Assembly (NCBI GenBank): GCA_905372445.1
Contig: CAJPPF010000018.1
Span: 1-22,777 of the forward strand
Direction of reading: 5' to 3'
From: an uncultured Prevotella sp.
GTDB taxonomy: Bacteria > Bacteroidota > Bacteroidia > Bacteroidales > Bacteroidaceae
Length of the DNA: 22,777 nucleotides
Shown: piece after piece, positions 1 to 7,678 of the stretch
Layout of the letters: every line of letters begins with the position of its first letter
How positions within the stretch are numbered: position 1 is the first letter of the stretch
Translations under genes and position numbers: made by a program
Notes under the pieces: generated by a model
Databases searched by the model: none
Told to the model about the DNA's origin: nothing
The model's input: the letters and a program-made list of their open reading frames with translations, nothing else

Positions 1-1
1 C

Positions 2-1270
2 TTTTGGGTAAAGAATTATCTTTCCATTCGTAATAAGCAAGAATTGAATTTTGTAGCTAAAGGTCCTTCTTCGGAACTTGTTACAGAGGTTTCGGAAGGA
101 GTATTCTTGTATAAATTAGGCATCTTGTATGGTTCTAATGCTTCTGGAAAATCAAACATGCTGATAGCACTGAATGAGGTTTTCCGTTTGTTGGTACTAC
201 AAAAATCCGATGCAACCCAAAGAATAAATGGTAGCATACCTTTTGTTCTGACAAAGGATGAGCCAACTCAGATGCATGTGTCATTCTATGCGAATAGCAT
301 ACGATATGACTATGATGTGGAGTTCAATGATAAATATATTCTGAAAGAGAATCTGTATTATTATCCCAACAAGGCAAAGGCGTTGTTTTATGAGCGTATA
401 TTTGTCAGTGACAACCTGCAGGCAGAAATCAAATTCGGCTCCAGTCTTAGACTGCTCGTTAAGACCCAGGAAAGTATTCGCGAGAACACATTGAACAATC
501 ATAGCGTGCTGTCTGTTTGCATGAAGACAGCTCTGAAAGAGGATATTGCCCCATTCAACACGCTTCATAGTTGGATTATGGACAATTATCACGATGTGGA
601 TGGTGATGGCGAAAAGGGACTTGTAGAAATACTAAAGGTTGCTTATAGTAACCCGAAAAAGTGTAAGTTCTATAACACCATGCTTCAAAAGGCAGATTTG
701 AACATTTTAGAATATAGACCTATCATAGAAGACCGTTTTCTGCCTAACGAATTTCGTGAACGCATCCAAAAGGAGAATATACCAGAGGAAATGAAGGAGG
801 TTTTGCTAAAACCAACTTCCGACTCTGTCACATTTGTCAATCACTCTGTTGATGGAGACTTTGACATCCCTCTAAGATTGCAGTCAAAAGGTACTCAGAA
901 ATATATACGAATTTTGGAGGCTTTGTATAATATGATAACAAGTGACCATGTGTATTATCTTGATGAATTAGGTGAGGATTTACACTATGATCTGTTATAC
1001 TATTATCTCAATGTTTTTATCTTCAACTCCGAGAAATCGCAGTTGATTATAACAAGCCAGGAAACGACACTTCTCTCTCAGGATCTAATCAACGAGAACA
1101 GAGGAGTTGTATGGTTCGTAGAGAAGAACAAAGAGACAGCCTCTTCCGAGTATTCCCGTGGTGACTCACTCGGGCTGCATAAGAACCTGTCTCTCTATAA
1201 CTCTTATCGCATTGGTCGCTTGGGAGCAAAACCCGAATTAGGCAGTATATTTATAAATCTGGAAGATTGA
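2..1270 (+). CDS. AAA15-family ATPase of an AbiL/Rlo-type defence pair (5' end outside window)
   Basis: This is an ATP-binding protein of the AAA15/AbiEii-neighbour type, the ATPase half of AbiL-like and RloA/RloB-like phage-defence pairs. It is inferred to act in the cytoplasm, sensing infection and controlling its partner nuclease. The Walker A motif GSNASGKSN lies at 131-157. The Walker B motif YYLDELGEDLH (Asp-Glu at 962-967) is followed by a sensor-like QLIITSQET. The frame is open to the left edge. The bases before the first possible start (TTG at 44) encode NYLSIRNKQEL, which matches the conserved family N-terminus, so the true ATG is probably only a few codons outside the window. The gene ends one base before the rloB start (TGA-T-ATG), which implies translational coupling. 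The family assignment is firm; the exact defence subtype is inferred from the partner. Confidence 0.8.
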   Translation, partial: FWVKNYLSIRNKQELNFVAKGPSSELVTEVSEGVFLYKLGILYGSNASGKSNMLIALNEVFRLLVLQKSDATQRINGSIPFVLTKDEPTQMHVSFYANSIRYDYDVEFNDKYILKENLYYYPNKAKALFYERIFVSDNLQAEIKFGSSLRLLVKTQESIRENTLNNHSVLSVCMKTALKEDIAPFNTLHSWIMDNYHDVDGDGEKGLVEILKVAYSNPKKCKFYNTMLQKADLNILEYRPIIEDRFLPNEFRERIQKENIPEEMKEVLLKPTSDSVTFVNHSVDGDFDIPLRLQSKGTQKYIRILEALYNMITSDHVYYLDELGEDLHYDLLYYYLNVFIFNSEKSQLIITSQETTLLSQDLINENRGVVWFVEKNKETASSEYSRGDSLGLHKNLSLYNSYRIGRLGAKPELGSIFINLED

Positions 1271-1271
1271 T

Positions 1272-1907
1272 ATGGGAAAACTACGACAAACAGCACTTAT
1301 CTTAGGCGAAGGTCCTACGGAATTCTTCTATTTCAAGTCTCTGTGTGATGTATTCAAACGTTTGACCATCAAACCAGACTATCCTAAGCATACAAGTATA
1401 AAGGAACTTGATTTGAAAATTTCAGAGGGTGTGGCAATGGGTTACAGTCACATCTTCTGTATTATCGATATGGATACGAAAGATGTAGAACCAGAACATT
1501 CCCAATATCAAAAACTAAAGGCAAAATACGACAAGCCTATCAACAAACCCAAGAAAGGCATATACTGCGAGGTAGAGTTTTTTGAGACCCACCGCTGTAC
1601 AGAGCTGTTCTTCCTCTACTATTTCCGTTATACATCTCGTCCATACGAGAATCAAGAATCATTGCTTAAAGATTTGAATAAATGTATTGAATACCGGAAA
1701 TCCAGAGATTTCTTTATCAATACCAAAGGGTTGCATGCTTATTTTGAGCGGAAAGGAGGCAGTCTGATCTCTGCTATCTCCAATGCCAATCGCTCTATGG
1801 AAGAAAAGCAATTGTGCTACAGAGATTATACTTATTCAGAACTTGGACGCCTGATGAAGGGGTTGAAAGAATATATTTATGGAAATCTAAGTCTTAATAA
1901 AAACTAA
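1272..1907 (+). CDS. rloB: RloB-like TOPRIM-fold protein (AbiLii-type partner)
   Basis: The gene encodes a 211-residue RloB-family protein, the presumed nuclease effector paired with the upstream ATPase. The N-terminal LILGEGPTEFFYF carries the TOPRIM-like acidic pair Glu13 and Glu17, and IIDMDTK supplies the DxD pair Asp66 and Asp68. These are the metal-binding positions expected of a TOPRIM nuclease. The length fits RloB/AbiLii proteins (about 200-220 residues). The start ATG lies one base after the ATPase stop, so the two form a single operon, as in AbiL systems. The stop codon coincides with the base of a hairpin that appears to terminate the oppositely transcribed tracrRNA. Family membership is clear. 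The abortive-infection role is inferred from gene pairing and from the neighbouring CRISPR-Cas locus. Confidence 0.8.
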   Translation: MGKLRQTALILGEGPTEFFYFKSLCDVFKRLTIKPDYPKHTSIKELDLKISEGVAMGYSHIFCIIDMDTKDVEPEHSQYQKLKAKYDKPINKPKKGIYCEVEFFETHRCTELFFLYYFRYTSRPYENQESLLKDLNKCIEYRKSRDFFINTKGLHAYFERKGGSLISAISNANRSMEEKQLCYRDYTYSELGRLMKGLKEYIYGNLSLNKN

Positions 1908-2004
1908 ACAATTAATTAACGTGAATTCAACGAATTGTTAAGTAATTTGTAAAGTTGGCGATTAGCGATTTGCTGTAACTTTATAGTGTTATAAATAACG
2001 TGAG
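1898..2004 (-). ncRNA. tracrRNA of the type II-C system
   Basis: This is a leftward transcript of about 107 nt predicted between a consensus promoter and a hairpin with a T-tract. Bases 1965-1983 form the anti-repeat. Aligned with positions 4-22 of the repeat in crRNA orientation (GTGAATTGCTTTAAATTTA), they give 15 identical positions, one G-U-compatible change and three mismatches out of 19, so the RNA can pair with the 5' half of the crRNA repeat. The anti-repeat begins roughly 20 nt into the RNA. Downstream lies the tail that would bind Cas9, ending in the terminator at 1899-1939. The location directly upstream of cas9 on the opposite strand is common for type II loci. The ends are predictions from motif spacing. 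Confidence 0.8.
1899..1939 (-). terminator. tracrRNA terminator hairpin
   Basis: The inverted repeat AACAATT (1907-1913) / AATTGTT (1933-1939) encloses a second small stem CGT/ACG (1920-1922/1930-1932) with a 7-nt loop. On the minus strand it is followed by TAGTTTTTATT. The stem is AU-rich and carries a 6-nt bulge, so it is moderate in strength. It abuts the rloB stop codon and so may also shield rloB and the tracrRNA from each other's transcription. Confidence 0.55.
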
Positions 2005-2009
2005 TTCTG

Positions 2010-2041
2010 CAAATATACATGATTCTTTTTATTAAGCCAAA
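2010..2041 (-). promoter_or_regulatory. tracrRNA promoter (consensus Bacteroidetes type)
   Basis: On the minus strand TTTG (2041-2038), a 20-base gap and TATATTTG (2017-2010) match the Bacteroidetes -33/-7 consensus at every fixed position. A start site about 6 bases on, near 2003-2005, places the anti-repeat at the beginning of the RNA. The -7 region reads GTATATTTGC and so also fits the CTnDOT core-site pattern GTANNTTTGC. Confidence 0.8.
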
Positions 2042-2060
2042 CTTTTCCGCACTTTTTTCA

Positions 2061-2091
2061 TTTGAATTGATTTTTTGTAAAAATAAAATTG
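2061..2091 (+). promoter_or_regulatory. cas9-cas1-cas2 operon promoter
   Basis: TTTG (2061-2064), a 19-base gap and TAAAATTG (2084-2091) match the Bacteroidetes consensus with one mismatch in the -7 element. The predicted start near 2097 leaves a leader of about 54 nt before the cas9 ATG. It diverges from the tracrRNA promoter, with the two -33 elements only about 20 bases apart, so the two parts of the effector could be controlled together. Confidence 0.6.
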
Positions 2092-2150
2092 TTTTTCTTT
2101 CATAATCAAATAAAAGAATGTAACTTAGTAGTCAAAAACTAAAACCGTAT

Positions 2151-5100
2151 ATGAAGAGAATACTTGGACTTGATCTTGGCACAACAAGTATCGGTTGGGC
2201 TATAGTCAACGAAGCAGAAAACGAAAATGAGACATCATCAATCATAAAGCTTGGAGTGAGAGTAAAGCCTCTCACCGTAGATGAGCAAAATACGTTTGAG
2301 ACAGGAAAGAGTATCACAACAAATTCAGATCGTACTCTCAAACGTTCTATGCGTCGTAATCTGCAACGTCGCAAACTACGTCGCAAGAATCTTATAGAAT
2401 GTCTTAAGGAAAACGATATCATTGAAAATGATACGATACTATGCGAAGAAGGTAATAAAACTACTTTCCAGACATATCGCGACCGTGCAGATGCCGCAGT
2501 CAACGAGATCTCTCTCGAAGCCTTTGCAAGGGTATTGCTCATGATAAATAAAAAGCGAGGCTACAAGAGTAGCCGGAAAGCAAAGTCAGCAGAAGAAGGA
2601 CAGCTCATTGACGGTATGGCTGTGGCAACGGAACTGTACGAGCGCAATCTCACGCCAGGAATGTTTGTAACAGAACTGCTTAAAAAGGGCAAACGCTATG
2701 TGCCAGACTTCTACCGCTCCGACCTCGTGGCAGAAATGGAGCGTATCTGGCAATTCCAAAAACAATTCCATGCAGACATACTGACCGACGACGTCCGCAA
2801 ACAGTTGAAGAATAAGAAAAAGCAACAAACAGAAAATATTTTCCTCAAGAACTTCGGTATTTCCTCTGCAGATAACAAAGAAAAGGACAAGCGCCGTCAG
2901 GCTTTCCAATGGCGAGCCGACGCTGTAAGAAAAGAACTTACGCGAGAAGAACTGGCTTATGTCATTGCCGATGTAAACGGAGCCATAAGCAATTCAAGTG
3001 GATATCTCGGCGCTATCAGCGACCGAAGCAAGGAACTGATATTCAATCATCAGACAGTAGGTCAATACCTCATGGAAAGGCTCAACGCCGACCCACATTT
3101 CTCTCTTAAAAACCAAACATTCTATCGGCAGGATTATCTTGATGAGTTTGAAACAATATGGGAGACGCAGGCAAAATATCATAAGCAGTTGACGCCTGAA
3201 CTGAAAAAGGAGATTCGAGATATAATAATCTTCTATCAGCGCCCGCTTAAAAGCAATAAAGGCAGTATTGACGTATGCTACTTTGAAAACCACCAGAAAA
3301 CAATAACCGAGCATGGCAAGACACGCACAAAGAGAGTTGGCTTGAAAGTATTGCCTAAGTCTTCGCCATTATTTCAGGAGTTCAGAATATGGCAGATACT
3401 CCACAATATAGTCGTTTCAGAAACATCATCAGGCAACAAGCGCCCGCTATATCAGGAAGAGAAAGAACTGCTGTTTGCAGAACTCAACATAAAGGAGAAA
3501 CTCACGAAGAACGAAGTCCTGAAACTTCTTTTCTCTAAGCCTCGCTCCTACGATCTCAACTACGAGGAAGTAGAGGGCAACCATACCTTGGCTGCTATCT
3601 ATTCCGCTTGCCAAGAAATCATATCAATGTCGGGACATGGAGAATACAATTTCCAGAAATTGCCTGCCAATGATATAAATAAGGTGGTGTATGGCGTATT
3701 CTCCGGTCTGGGCTTCAAGACCGATTTCCTAACATTCGATTCTTCTCTTGAGAAGCACGATTTAGAGAAACAGCCAATGTACCGTCTTTGGCATTTGCTC
3801 TATTCTTATGAAGGTGACAACTCCAACACCGGCAACAGGAGTCTTATTGAAAAGATACGCTCGATTACCGGCTTAGATCCGGAATATGCTAATATTTTGG
3901 CTAATGTCTCTTTACAACAGAAGTATGGTTCTCTCTCAGCAAAGGCAGTCAGAAAGATTCTACCTTACATGAAAGAAGGATTTAATTACAGCGATGCATG
4001 TGAAAAAGCAGGCTACCGCCACTCCGACTCATTGACACGCGAAGAATTGGAGCATAAGGAATATAAGAATCACCTTGATCTCCTTCCGCGCAATTCTCTT
4101 CGCAACCCTGTAGTTGAGAAGATACTAAACCAGATGATCAATGTTGTCAACGAAATCGTCAAAGTCTATGGCAGACCCGACGAGATACGCATAGAACTGG
4201 CACGTGAGCTGAAGAAGAGTGCAAAAGAACGTGAACAGATGTCAAAGGATATACGCGAAGGCACTAAACGTAATGAGGAACTACGTAAAGAGATAGAGAC
4301 AAAGTTCGGTATAAAGAATGTCACACGCAACGACATTCTTCGCTACCGTCTCTATCTTGAATTGGCACCAAATGGATTTAAGACGCTCTACAGCAAGACA
4401 CGCATTCCCGAAGAGAAGGTATTCAGTAAGGAGTTCGACATTGAACATATCATTCCTCAGGCACGGCTCTTCGACGATTCTTTCTCGAATAAAACTCTTG
4501 AAGCACGCCAGATAAATATCGACAAGAGCAACAAGACTGCCATTGATTTCATACGCGAGCGTTATGGCGAAGACTACACAGAAGAATACAAGCAGAGTGT
4601 TGAAGATTTGTTAAAAAGCGGAGCTATAAGCAGAGCAAAACGTAACAAACTGCTGATGACAGAAGCCGACATACCTTCCGACTTCATCGATCGCGACCTC
4701 CGCAATTCGCAATACATAGCAAAGAAAGCGCGCGCGATTCTTCTAAACATATGCATGTTTGTTAATCCTACCATTGGTTCCATAACAGATCGTCTGCGTG
4801 AAGACTGGCAACTTATCAATGTCATGCAGGAACTTAACTGGGATAAATATGATCGCCTCGGACTTACAGAGACCATAACCGACCACAACGGTAAGCCTCT
4901 GCGTCGCATCAAAGACTGGACAAAGCGCAACGACCATCGTCATCACGCTATGGATGCCTTGGCAATAGCATTCACACGTCCTGAATTTGTGCAGTATCTA
5001 AATAACCTCAATGCCCGCAGCGACAAGGCAGGTGTAATATACGCCATTGAAAAGAAATATCTCGAACGCGACAAGAACGGTAAGCTGCGCTTTATCGCTC

Positions 5101-6269
5101 CTATACCACTCGCCGAGTTCCGTGCAGAAGCCAAGCGGAAACTTGAAGAAATTCTTATCTCCATAAAGGCAAAGAATAAGGTGACAACACAGAATGTCAA
5201 TGTCATCCGAACCAGAGAAGGGAAAATAAAACGCACCCAACAAACACCGCGTGGACAACTACATAATGAGAGTATCTACGGTCACATACAACGCTACACC
5301 ACGCGCGAGGTAAAGGTAAACGGTTCATTCGACGAGCAGATGATTTCACTCGTTTCAAAGAAAGCATATCGCGAGGCTCTGCTTTCAAGGCTTCACGAGT
5401 TTGACAACGATCCCCAAAAAGCATTCACAGGAAAGAACAGTCTGGACAAAACACCCATTTGGCTTGATCGAAACCATACATGGGCAGTACCACTAAAAGT
5501 AAAGATAACAGAGATGCAGGACGAATATCCTATACGCAAAGATATCGCCCCTGATCTGAAAATTGATAAGGTTATCGATACAGGAGTACGTTCTATTCTG
5601 CAACGGCGTCTTGATGAGTACAGCGGCGATGCGCGCAAGGCATTCTCAAACCTTGACGAGAATCCAATATGGCTCAACAAAGAGGCTGGTATAACAATAA
5701 AGCGTGTTAGAATAAAAGGTATTGCAAACGAAACAGCATTGCGATCAAAAAAGAATCATAAAGGAGAGTTTATATGCACTGCTGATGGTAAGAAGCAGGC
5801 AGTCGATTTCGTCAATACAGGCAATAACCACCACATTGCCGTATTCCGCGACGAAACTGGTAAACTGCAGGAGTGCATAGTTCCATTCCTTAAAGTCACG
5901 GAACGCAAGGCTCAGGACTTGCCTGCGATCGACAAAGACTATCGCAAAGCCGACGGTTGGACCTTTGAGTTCACTATGAAACAAAACGAATTATTCGTTT
6001 TCCCTAATGAAGAGACAGGCTTTGACCCGTCAGAAATCGACTTACTGAATCCTGACAACTACGCACTGATAAGTCCGAACCTCTACCGCGTCCAGAAGTT
6101 GGCAGCACATGATTATTATTTCCGTCATCATCTTGAGACAACTGTTGAAGACAAGGAAACACTAAAGAACATTTCTTTCAAGCGCATTATGTCACTCGCA
6201 AAGCTTGAAAACATTGTGAAAGTCCGTGTCAACCACATAGGACAAATAGTAGAAATAGGAGAATACTGA
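2151..6269 (+). CDS. cas9: Cas9 RNA-guided endonuclease, type II-C
   Basis: The gene encodes the effector that uses the crRNA:tracrRNA duplex to cut both strands of invading DNA. It has 1372 residues, long for II-C but usual for Bacteroidetes Cas9. RuvC-I is the N-terminal ILGLDLGTTSIGWA with Asp8. The arginine-rich bridge helix follows at about residues 62-80 (RTLKRSMRRNLQRRKLRRKN). RuvC-II is EIRIELAREL with Glu682. The HNH domain has FDIEHIIPQ with His766 and a downstream KSNKTA asparagine. RuvC-III is HHAMDALA with His932 and Asp935. All catalytic positions are intact, so the protein should be an active nuclease. The C-terminal third (from about residue 1000) should hold the PAM-interacting domain. 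The ATG at 2151 is the only start that gives the conserved N-terminus. The stop lies one base before cas1. The PAM cannot be read from this sequence. Confidence 0.97.
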   Translation: MKRILGLDLGTTSIGWAIVNEAENENETSSIIKLGVRVKPLTVDEQNTFETGKSITTNSDRTLKRSMRRNLQRRKLRRKNLIECLKENDIIENDTILCEEGNKTTFQTYRDRADAAVNEISLEAFARVLLMINKKRGYKSSRKAKSAEEGQLIDGMAVATELYERNLTPGMFVTELLKKGKRYVPDFYRSDLVAEMERIWQFQKQFHADILTDDVRKQLKNKKKQQTENIFLKNFGISSADNKEKDKRRQAFQWRADAVRKELTREELAYVIADVNGAISNSSGYLGAISDRSKELIFNHQTVGQYLMERLNADPHFSLKNQTFYRQDYLDEFETIWETQAKYHKQLTPELKKEIRDIIIFYQRPLKSNKGSIDVCYFENHQKTITEHGKTRTKRVGLKVLPKSSPLFQEFRIWQILHNIVVSETSSGNKRPLYQEEKELLFAELNIKEKLTKNEVLKLLFSKPRSYDLNYEEVEGNHTLAAIYSACQEIISMSGHGEYNFQKLPANDINKVVYGVFSGLGFKTDFLTFDSSLEKHDLEKQPMYRLWHLLYSYEGDNSNTGNRSLIEKIRSITGLDPEYANILANVSLQQKYGSLSAKAVRKILPYMKEGFNYSDACEKAGYRHSDSLTREELEHKEYKNHLDLLPRNSLRNPVVEKILNQMINVVNEIVKVYGRPDEIRIELARELKKSAKEREQMSKDIREGTKRNEELRKEIETKFGIKNVTRNDILRYRLYLELAPNGFKTLYSKTRIPEEKVFSKEFDIEHIIPQARLFDDSFSNKTLEARQINIDKSNKTAIDFIRERYGEDYTEEYKQSVEDLLKSGAISRAKRNKLLMTEADIPSDFIDRDLRNSQYIAKKARAILLNICMFVNPTIGSITDRLREDWQLINVMQELNWDKYDRLGLTETITDHNGKPLRRIKDWTKRNDHRHHAMDALAIAFTRPEFVQYLNNLNARSDKAGVIYAIEKKYLERDKNGKLRFIAPIPLAEFRAEAKRKLEEILISIKAKNKVTTQNVNVIRTREGKIKRTQQTPRGQLHNESIYGHIQRYTTREVKVNGSFDEQMISLVSKKAYREALLSRLHEFDNDPQKAFTGKNSLDKTPIWLDRNHTWAVPLKVKITEMQDEYPIRKDIAPDLKIDKVIDTGVRSILQRRLDEYSGDARKAFSNLDENPIWLNKEAGITIKRVRIKGIANETALRSKKNHKGEFICTADGKKQAVDFVNTGNNHHIAVFRDETGKLQECIVPFLKVTERKAQDLPAIDKDYRKADGWTFEFTMKQNELFVFPNEETGFDPSEIDLLNPDNYALISPNLYRVQKLAAHDYYFRHHLETTVEDKETLKNISFKRIMSLAKLENIVKVRVNHIGQIVEIGEY

Positions 6270-6270
6270 C

Positions 6271-7209
6271 ATGATAAAGAAAACTCTCTGTTTCACAAAT
6301 CCTGCCTACCTGAGCCTTAAGGATAATCAACTCTTGTTGCGTCTGCCGGAAGTTGAGAAAGAGGATTCTCTGCCCGAAGGTTTCAAAAAGACAGCCGAGA
6401 GAACTATACCTATCGAAGACATAGGTGTAGTTATGCTCGACAACAGATGGATAACAATAACATCAGGACTTCTTGATGCACTGCTCGATAACAACTGCGC
6501 AGTAATCACATGTAACAGCAAAAGTCTTCCTGTCGGATTGTTACTTCCTTTACAAGGCAATACCGTGCAAAATGAGCGTTTTAGAAAACAAATCAATGCT
6601 TCGCTGCCTCTTAAAAAGCAACTCTGGCAACAGACCATGCGACAGAAGATTCTAAACCAGGAGTCTGTGCTTCGGCGCAACACAACGAAAGAGACACGCT
6701 GCATGCGAGTATGGGCAAACAATATCAAGAGCGGCGACTCAGAGAATATGGAATCGAGAGCAGCAGTATATTACTGGCAGAATCTCTTTGCCGAAGACAT
6801 CAACCATTTTGTACGCGACAGAGAGGGAGTCCCTCCAAACAATCTGCTAAACTATGGTTATGCGATATTACGTGCTGTAGTAGCAAGAGCATTAGTATCC
6901 AGCGGTATGTTACCCACCTTGGGAATACATCATCACAACAAGTATAATGCTTACTGTCTGGCAGACGACATAATGGAACCATATCGTCCGTATGTTGATG
7001 AACTGGTAATAAAAATCATGAACCGACACGACGATTACTCCGAACTGACAAAGGAAATAAAGATGGAACTACTCGGCATTCCAACAATTGATACTGTAAT
7101 AGAAGGAGTACGTAGCCCTCTAATGATTGCTGTATCACAAACTACAGCATCATTATATAAATGCTTCAACGGTGAGTTAAGGAAAATATCTTATCCAGAA
7201 ATGACCTGA
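6271..7209 (+). CDS. cas1: Cas1 spacer-acquisition integrase, type II
   Basis: Cas1 joins with Cas2 to insert new spacers at the end of the array. The 312-residue length is normal for type II. Conserved metal-binding positions are visible: Glu161 in MESRAAVYYW, the histidines at 220-222 in GIHHHNKYNAYCLADDIMEPYRP (written here only as a motif within residues 218-239), and the acidic residues Asp232, Asp233 and Glu236 in the same block. The fold begins with the usual beta-rich N-terminal half and ends in the helical catalytic half. The ATG is separated from the cas9 stop by one base (TGA-C-ATG), and cas2 follows after five bases, so all three genes are one transcript. In type II systems Cas9 also helps choose protospacers with a proper PAM. 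No Csn2 or Cas4 gene is present to assist it. Confidence 0.95.
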   Translation: MIKKTLCFTNPAYLSLKDNQLLLRLPEVEKEDSLPEGFKKTAERTIPIEDIGVVMLDNRWITITSGLLDALLDNNCAVITCNSKSLPVGLLLPLQGNTVQNERFRKQINASLPLKKQLWQQTMRQKILNQESVLRRNTTKETRCMRVWANNIKSGDSENMESRAAVYYWQNLFAEDINHFVRDREGVPPNNLLNYGYAILRAVVARALVSSGMLPTLGIHHHNKYNAYCLADDIMEPYRPYVDELVIKIMNRHDDYSELTKEIKMELLGIPTIDTVIEGVRSPLMIAVSQTTASLYKCFNGELRKISYPEMT

Positions 7210-7214
7210 TAATT

Positions 7215-7559
7215 ATGGAGTACGACTGTTCACGATTTAGCGAATTTAGAGTTATGTGGTTACTTGTATTCTTTGATTTACCTACAGAAACAAAAAAAGA
7301 AAGGAAGACAGCTGCTATATTTCGCAAAAATCTGATACGTGATGGCTTTACAATGTTTCAGTTCTCCATATATATCCGTCATTGTGCAAGTAAAGAAAAC
7401 TTAGCCGTACATATTAAAAGAGTCAAGTCTTTCCTGCCAGATTATGGGAAGGTAGGACTACTCGGTATTACAGACAAACAATTCAGCGATATAGTTCTTT
7501 TTCACGGACACAAAACAATAGAACCGAATGCACCAGGGCAACAACTGGAATTATTCTAA
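7215..7559 (+). CDS. cas2: Cas2 adaptation protein
   Basis: Cas2 is the dimeric scaffold that bridges two Cas1 dimers during spacer integration. The 114-residue protein has the hallmark VFFDLPTETKKERK, with the conserved Asp21 after the first beta strand, and the ferredoxin-like continuation FRKNLIRDGFTMFQFSIYIR. About 14 residues precede the core motif. This extension (EFRVMW before LLVFFDLP) is usual in Bacteroidetes Cas2, so the ATG at 7215 is preferred over Met14. The gene is the last of the cas operon. A hairpin terminator begins 11 bases after the stop, and the array starts about 120 bases downstream. With no csn2 or cas4 following, the system is subtype II-C. Confidence 0.95.
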   Translation: MEYDCSRFSEFRVMWLLVFFDLPTETKKERKTAAIFRKNLIRDGFTMFQFSIYIRHCASKENLAVHIKRVKSFLPDYGKVGLLGITDKQFSDIVLFHGHKTIEPNAPGQQLELF

Positions 7560-7569
7560 TAACAAAATA

Positions 7570-7628
7570 GAAATATGGAATCCAAGCAGCATGCAAGGAC
7601 TCCATATTTCTTTAAGTCATTTTTTCTT
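7570..7628 (+). terminator. cas operon terminator
   Basis: The 14-bp stem GAAATATGGAATCC (7570-7583) / GGACTCCATATTTC (7597-7610) has one mismatch and a 13-nt loop. It is followed by TTT and, a few bases later, a T-rich run (7620-7632). It separates the cas transcript from the array. The stem is symmetric, so it could also stop the leftward crRNA precursor. Confidence 0.7.
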
Positions 7629-7678
7629 TTTCAACATCCTTTGCAAGTCACTGACCTTCAGCTTATTACTAATATCAA
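7611..7678. other. AT-rich flank between cas2 terminator and array (possible leader)
   Basis: This is a 68-bp AT-rich, non-coding stretch directly abutting the first intact repeat. It is the only array end still in native context, because the other end is occupied by an ICE. If spacer acquisition happens at the cas2-proximal end, this is the leader. No consensus promoter pointing into the array is visible, which fits a system where transcription starts inside the repeats. Confidence 0.35.

Noticed and set aside
44..1270. TTG at 44 as the true start of the ATPase gene
   Set aside because: The frame is open to the window edge, and the upstream codons encode the conserved family N-terminus (NYLSIRNKQEL).
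2040..2059. Similarity of AAAAAAGTGCGGAAAAG (minus, 2040-2059) to AAAAAAGTG...GCGGAAA near 8935-8955
   Set aside because: Short, A-rich, and needs a 4-base gap. Probably chance, although it is near both the tracrRNA promoter and attL.
2132..2542. Minus-strand ORF over the start of cas9
   Set aside because: Serine/arginine-rich shadow of the bridge-helix coding region, overlapping the conserved RuvC-I and bridge helix of cas9.
7560..7678. csn2, cas4 or a second tracrRNA between cas2 and the array
   Set aside because: No ORF and no second anti-repeat visible; only a terminator and an AT-rich flank.
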